Shown: positions 60,058-64,000 of the stretch, piece by piece
How the letters are laid out: each line of letters starts with the position of its first letter
Numbering within the stretch: position 1 is the stretch's first letter
Assembly: GCF_025574465.1 (NCBI RefSeq)
Contig: NZ_JAOBPP010000018.1
Coordinates: 62,001 to 126,000, forward strand
Direction: 5' to 3'
Source: Kordiimonas aestuarii
GTDB lineage: Bacteria > Pseudomonadota > Alphaproteobacteria > Sphingomonadales > Kordiimonadaceae
DNA length: 64,000 nt
Position numbers and translations under genes: made by a program
The notes under the pieces: generated by a model
The model's database searches: none
The model's input: only the letters and a program-made list of their open reading frames with translations
What the model was told of the DNA's origin: nothing

Positions 60058-60453
60058 TTGCAGGCATCATCGGAGACGCTTGGCGTCACTGAACCTCACC
60101 AGGCCCTAGTGGCCGAGGACATCTTGAAAATCGCGGTTTCCAACCTTGATGACAACAAGGCAGAAGAAATCACTTCCATCAATTTGGCAGGTAAATCCAG
60201 CATCGCGGATTATATGGTCATTGCGAGCGGTCGTTCGCAACGCCAGGTTTCCGCGCTGGCCGACTATGTTATCAAGGGCCTAAAATCCGAAGGCCACAAG
60301 GACATCGTTGTGCAAGGACTTGAGCAAGCTGACTGGGTGTTGATTGACGCAGGCGATGTTGTCATTCACATCTTCCGGCCTGAAGTGCGTAGCTTCTATA
60401 ATCTCGACAAGATGTGGGGCACGGCGCTTGAAGAAGGCGAAACGCTGAACTAA
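60058..60453 (+). CDS. rsfS: Ribosomal silencing factor RsfS
   Basis: A 131-residue protein that binds L14 and blocks subunit joining in starvation. VSNLDDNKAEEITSINLAGKSSIADYMVIASGRSQRQVSALADYVIKGLK and QADWVLIDAGDVVIHIFRPEVRSFYNLDKMW are characteristic. The TTG start directly after the nadD stop is supported by AAAGGAAA upstream. Confidence 0.95.
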   Translation: MQASSETLGVTEPHQALVAEDILKIAVSNLDDNKAEEITSINLAGKSSIADYMVIASGRSQRQVSALADYVIKGLKSEGHKDIVVQGLEQADWVLIDAGDVVIHIFRPEVRSFYNLDKMWGTALEEGETLN

Positions 60454-60549
60454 GCGTTTCAAGCTGACCTGCCCGCGCACGCCGTGGGCACCGGACCACT
60501 GGACAATTGAGGCAAAGCCACATTTTACCATGGCTTTGAAGAGGGTGCT

Positions 60550-61011
60550 GTGCAGCTTTCCATCATCGCGATCGGCCGGATGCAACGCGGGCCCGAGCAA
60601 CAGCTTGTAGACGAATACCTCAAGCGACTGCCCTGGAAATCCTCCGTTGTCGAAATCGAGATCAAAAAACAAGCAGCCAACGCGGAGGAGCGTAAAGCCC
60701 GCGAGGCGGAGCGCCTTCTGGCCGCTGTTCCTGATGGCGCTGCCCTGATTGTACTGGACGAGCGCGGCAAGGCCCTAAACTCCCGCGCATTTGCCGGGAA
60801 AATCGATGCCTGGCAAGCCACCGGGTACAGCAACCTTGCCATCATCATCGGCGGCGCTGATGGGTTGCATGAAAATGTCTACGCCCGCGCCGACCTGAAG
60901 CTTGCATTTGGCACCTTAACTTGGCCACATATGCTTGTGAGGGTGTTGCTGGCAGAACAAATTTACCGCGCTTGGTCGATTAATGCTGGGCACCCCTATC
61001 ACCGCGATTAA
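60550..61011 (+). CDS. rlmH: 23S rRNA pseudouridine(1915) N3-methyltransferase
   Basis: A 153-residue SPOUT methyltransferase. LDERGKALNSRAFAGKIDAWQATGYSNLAIIIGGADGLHENVYARADLKLAFGTLTWPHMLVRVLLAEQIYRAWSINAGHPYHRD covers the SAM-binding knot and the universal C-terminus. GTG start at 60550 with GAGGG upstream. It follows rsfS, as usual in proteobacteria. Confidence 0.96.
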   Translation: MQLSIIAIGRMQRGPEQQLVDEYLKRLPWKSSVVEIEIKKQAANAEERKAREAERLLAAVPDGAALIVLDERGKALNSRAFAGKIDAWQATGYSNLAIIIGGADGLHENVYARADLKLAFGTLTWPHMLVRVLLAEQIYRAWSINAGHPYHRD

Positions 61012-61069
61012 AATAGTGGCACATATATTCAAGCGCCCATTCCAATTATTGAGAAACACAGGTTGAGCC

Positions 61070-62650
61070 ATGAGCGAGCAAGCAACAAAGACGCCAAAGC
61101 CCGTAGTCCTTTGCATCCTTGACGGTTGGGGATACCGCGAAGACAGTACTGACAACGCGATCAAGCTTGCGAAAACACCGAACTACAGCCGCCTGTGGGA
61201 TAGTGCGTCCCGTGCATGGCTGAAAACAAGCGGCATGGCGGTCGGCCTGCCTGAAGGGCAAATGGGCAACTCTGAGGTGGGCCACATGAATTTGGGCGGC
61301 GGCCGTGTGGTGTTGCAGGACCTGCCCCGCATTGATGAAGCGGTTGCCAACGGCACGCTGAACAGCAACGACCAATTGGTTGCCTTTATCGAGAAACTGG
61401 AGAAAAGCGGGGGCGTCGCTCATGTGATGGGGCTCTTGTCTCCCGGCGGGGTACACAGCCACCAGCGCCATATGGCAGCTCTTGTGAAAGCCATCTCAAG
61501 TTCCGGGGTGCCCGTACGTATCCATGCCTTCCTCGATGGTCGCGATACACCGCCCCGTTCGGCTCTGGCATATATTGAAGAATTTGAAGACGCGATCGCT
61601 GATTGCAAAGACGCCCACATCGCAACCATTGCAGGCCGTTACTGGGCCATGGACCGCGACAAACGCTGGGACCGGGTCGCAAAAGCCTATAACGCCATGG
61701 TCAAGGGCAATGGCATCGAGAAGGCTGACAGCGCAAAAGCCGCGGTCGAGGCCGCCTATGAACGTGACGAGAATGACGAATTTGTCGCGGCCACCATCTT
61801 AGGCGATTATCGCGGCATGGCGGATGGAGACGGCCTTCTTATGGCAAACTTCCGGGCGGACCGTGCCCGGGAGATCCTGACTGCACTCGTCGACCCCGAA
61901 TTTGACGGCTTCGACCGTGGGGAGCCGGTCAAGTTCGCGGCGCAAGCAGGCATGGTTGAATATTCGGCCGCACTGTCTGAATTTTTGCCGGTATTGTTCC
62001 CCTCGGCCGATATTAAAAACTCGCTGGGTGAAGTGCTGGCAAACCAAGGCATTGCACAGCTGCGCATCGCAGAAACAGAAAAATACGCCCATGTGACCTT
62101 CTTCTTCAATGGCGGTGCCGAAAGCGTATTTGAAGGCGAGGATCGCATTCTGATCCCGTCGCCCGACGTCGCGACTTACGATTTGAAGCCCGAAATGTCC
62201 GCCCCCGAGGTTACTGACAAGATCGTGGACGCTGTTGAAAGTGGCAAATATGGCGCCATCATCGTCAACTACGCCAATCCGGACATGGTCGGCCACACCG
62301 GTATTCTGTCTGCTGCCATCAAGGCTGTAGAAACCATCGACACCTGTATTGCACGCCTTGAAGAAGCCGTCGTGAAGGCGGGAGGCGCGTTGATCGTCAC
62401 TGCGGACCACGGTAATGTGGAAATGATGAAAGACGAGAGTACTGGCCAGGCCCATACCGCACACACCAGTTTTGATGTACCGGTCCTGATGATAGGCAGC
62501 GAAGCTGGGCTCAAGGACGGCAGGCTCGCTGATATCGCGCCGACGGTACTTGAGCTTCTGGGCATCGAGCAACCAACGGAGATGAGCGGGCATAGTCTTC
62601 TGGACCGCGACGCTTCAAGAAAGTCGACCAAGGCACGTGCTACTGCATAA
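61070..62650 (+). CDS. gpmI: 2,3-bisphosphoglycerate-independent phosphoglycerate mutase
   Basis: A 526-residue glycolytic enzyme that interconverts 3- and 2-phosphoglycerate with two Mn2+. PVVLCILDGWGYRE (first metal Asp), the phospho-Ser in QMGNSEVGHMNLGGGR, and IVTADHGNVEMMKDESTGQAHTAHT (Asp-His ligands) match the alkaline-phosphatase-superfamily core with the inserted phosphotransferase domain. The stop overlaps the next gene by 14 bp. Confidence 0.97.
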   Translation: MSEQATKTPKPVVLCILDGWGYREDSTDNAIKLAKTPNYSRLWDSASRAWLKTSGMAVGLPEGQMGNSEVGHMNLGGGRVVLQDLPRIDEAVANGTLNSNDQLVAFIEKLEKSGGVAHVMGLLSPGGVHSHQRHMAALVKAISSSGVPVRIHAFLDGRDTPPRSALAYIEEFEDAIADCKDAHIATIAGRYWAMDRDKRWDRVAKAYNAMVKGNGIEKADSAKAAVEAAYERDENDEFVAATILGDYRGMADGDGLLMANFRADRAREILTALVDPEFDGFDRGEPVKFAAQAGMVEYSAALSEFLPVLFPSADIKNSLGEVLANQGIAQLRIAETEKYAHVTFFFNGGAESVFEGEDRILIPSPDVATYDLKPEMSAPEVTDKIVDAVESGKYGAIIVNYANPDMVGHTGILSAAIKAVETIDTCIARLEEAVVKAGGALIVTADHGNVEMMKDESTGQAHTAHTSFDVPVLMIGSEAGLKDGRLADIAPTVLELLGIEQPTEMSGHSLLDRDASRKSTKARATA

Positions 62651-63866
62651 ACCGCCATATCTGTACAGATGCGGCGCCCCGCTCCTCGCAGGGTGTGCGC
62701 TTGTCTGGCTGTTCCTTCCCCCGGCAGCAATCGCGCAGGAACGCAAGGACGCTGCCGAAAGCAACCTGACCCGCCTTGAGGAACAGATTAAAAAGAGCGA
62801 AGAAGAAAAAGCTGCACTGGAAGCTGCGGCGGAAAAAGCTGCTGAAGAAGCAAGAGAACTTTCACAGGGTTTGGTCTCGGTCGCAAAGGACTTGCGCCTG
62901 ACCGAAGAAAACGCGCTTCGCCTGGAACAGCGAATCAGCGACCTGGAAATTGAGGCAAGGAATAAAAAAGCAACTTTGGAAACCCGCCGAGGGGAACTTT
63001 TAAAGCTTTTATCTTCCCTTGAGCGACTATCCACACGCCCGGCAGTCTTTACCTTCCTTCAGCCGGAAGAAGCGCTCAAGACTGCGCGAAGCGCTTCGCT
63101 GATGGGCACATTGGTGCCTAGCATCAATGCACGGGCTGCAGCTCTGAAAGCTGAGCTGAGCGCACTTGCAAATATACAGAAAAAACTGTCAGCTGAACGC
63201 TTCAGCCTGAAAAATACTTTGGCAGAGTTAACGCAACATCAACTAAACCTTGCTTCACTCTTGGAGAAACGAAAGGCTGAAGCGGCGTCAGCGCGAACTG
63301 CTGCGGAAAAAACACGTAGGGATTTGGCAGAATTTGCCCGTAAAGCGACCAGCCTTCGGGATTTGATCGACAAACTGGAACAGCAGGCCGCAAAACAGGC
63401 CAAGGCTGCACCGGTTCGTGTTAGCCCGGTTGGGCGCGACAGGTCCATTGCACCAATCATGAAGCCAATGGGCCAGATGAAAGGTTTGTTGCCATACCCG
63501 GCAGTTGGAAAGATTGTCACCCGATATGGCGCCAAAGAAGGTGCGGGCCATGCCAAAGGCATCAAAATAAAGGCCAGGACAAACGCACAAATTGTATCGC
63601 CCTACGACGGGCAAATTGTTTTTGCCGGGCCATTTCGCGGCTATGGTCAACTGTTGATCATATCGCATGGCAATGGCTACCACAGTCTTCTGGCAGGCCT
63701 CGCAGATTTACAGGCCGCTGTGGGACAATGGGTTTTGACAGGTGAACCGGTCGGCACAATGTCAGACCGGGACGAGATGACAGAACTGTATCTGGAGTTA
63801 CGCCATAAAGGTGATACGCTTGACCCTGTGCCCTGGCTGAGCAGACAGACCGCAAGCGTGGAATGA
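62637..63866 (+). CDS. EnvC-like murein hydrolase activator
   Basis: A 409-residue exported protein. A hydrophobic signal segment (GCALVWLFLPPAAIAQ) precedes a long coiled coil (about residues 40-260), then a LytM/M23 domain. The domain has lost zinc ligands: the expected HxxxD reads GHAKGIKI, and the HxH region reads SHGNGYHSLLAGL. EnvC-type proteins with such a domain activate amidases that split septal peptidoglycan instead of cutting it themselves. GTG start overlapping the end of gpmI. The same gpmI-envC-ctpA order is frequent in alphaproteobacteria. Confidence 0.9.
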   Translation: MLLHKPPYLYRCGAPLLAGCALVWLFLPPAAIAQERKDAAESNLTRLEEQIKKSEEEKAALEAAAEKAAEEARELSQGLVSVAKDLRLTEENALRLEQRISDLEIEARNKKATLETRRGELLKLLSSLERLSTRPAVFTFLQPEEALKTARSASLMGTLVPSINARAAALKAELSALANIQKKLSAERFSLKNTLAELTQHQLNLASLLEKRKAEAASARTAAEKTRRDLAEFARKATSLRDLIDKLEQQAAKQAKAAPVRVSPVGRDRSIAPIMKPMGQMKGLLPYPAVGKIVTRYGAKEGAGHAKGIKIKARTNAQIVSPYDGQIVFAGPFRGYGQLLIISHGNGYHSLLAGLADLQAAVGQWVLTGEPVGTMSDRDEMTELYLELRHKGDTLDPVPWLSRQTASVE

Positions 63867-63903
63867 AGTTGGTAACGAGTTTTAATATAGGAAAGGTGTC
63901 AAC

Positions 63904-64000
63904 ATGCGGAAATTGGTGACGGGTGCCTTGGTGGCCTTAATGATGGCGCTACCAGTGCAGGCAGATGCGAAATCTGACAAGGATGATTTCTATGAGCAGT
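63904..64000 (+). CDS. Start of probable carboxy-terminal protease (S41), cut by the window
   Basis: The first 32 residues are visible: a signal peptide (MRKLVTGALVALMMALPVQA) and DAKSDKDDFYEQ. No catalytic motif is inside the window. The call to a CtpA-type protease rests only on position after gpmI-envC and the exported N-terminus. Confidence 0.5.
   Translation, partial: MRKLVTGALVALMMALPVQADAKSDKDDFYEQ

Noticed and set aside
1-64000. CRISPR arrays, insertion sequences, prophage or integrase genes
   Set aside because: No regularly spaced repeats with unique spacers, transposase, integrase or phage structural genes were seen on either strand.

Overview
The window looks like a chromosomal segment of a Gram-negative, aquatic-type alphaproteobacterium, with Kordiimonadales- or Sphingomonadales-like gene content. 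Three things suggest this: the housekeeping order rplU-rpmA ... obgE-proB-proA-nadD-rsfS-rlmH-gpmI-envC-(ctpA) at the right end, four TonB-dependent receptors (TBDRs) each sitting in its own nutrient locus, and a tryptophan-halogenase-like gene inside a glycan locus. The genus is inferred from gene content only. I saw no insertion sequence, prophage, integrase or CRISPR array.

Layout. (1) 1-6.9 kb: a TPR-sulfotransferase (cut by the window edge), a TBDR, a secreted amidohydrolase and a secreted M20 peptidase, probably a peptide or N-acyl-compound locus. (2) 7.0-7.7 kb: a CsbD stress protein behind a perfect inverted repeat, and an ASCH-domain protein. (3) 7.9-15.9 kb: an alpha-glucobiose locus made of a TBDR, a LacI regulator, beta-phosphoglucomutase, a GH65 phosphorylase and an MFS permease. 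Identical 16-bp LacI-type palindromes lie in both divergent promoter regions. (4) 16.2-19.6 kb: a FeeM/LuxI-fold-like acyltransferase, a multi-span sensor kinase and a small DHp-receiver protein, a candidate signalling module. (5) 19.8-25.1 kb: an ArsR/SRPBCC pair and an RND efflux pump with its adaptor. (6) 25.2-34.7 kb, minus strand: LacI, TBDR, tryptophan-halogenase-like flavoprotein, GH3 lipoprotein and a degenerate sulfotransferase-like protein, a beta-glucan-type locus. (7) 34.9-40.6 kb: a BetI-like repressor, a TBDR, a PhoD phosphodiesterase/phosphatase and a secreted alkaline-phosphatase-superfamily phosphodiesterase. A shared operator motif (TATTGAATG-N4-TTCA) lies upstream of the TBDR and of the phosphodiesterase, and again upstream of the gene at 45135. 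Because no bet genes are present, this suggests scavenging of choline phosphoesters rather than betaine synthesis. (8) 40.7-54.8 kb: assorted single genes, including an XRE regulator, MscS channel, PfpI, pyridoxamine-oxidase-like stress protein, AsmA/DUF748 protein, MMPL-type RND protein, tandem OB-fold protein, tRNA-Ser(CGA), a DCC/HTTM (vitamin-K-carboxylase-like) pair, nitronate monooxygenase, M19 dipeptidase and nitrilase. (9) 54.9-64.0 kb: the conserved housekeeping cluster, ending in the first codons of a probable carboxy-terminal protease.

How the parts work together. Each TBDR gene is followed at once by a strong hairpin or terminator, so receptor mRNA is probably made in excess over the enzymes encoded downstream. 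The most interesting candidates are the acyltransferase/kinase/receiver module (16.2-19.6 kb) and the BetI-box regulon (34.9-45.1 kb). Both rest on sequence pattern and gene context, not on database searches.
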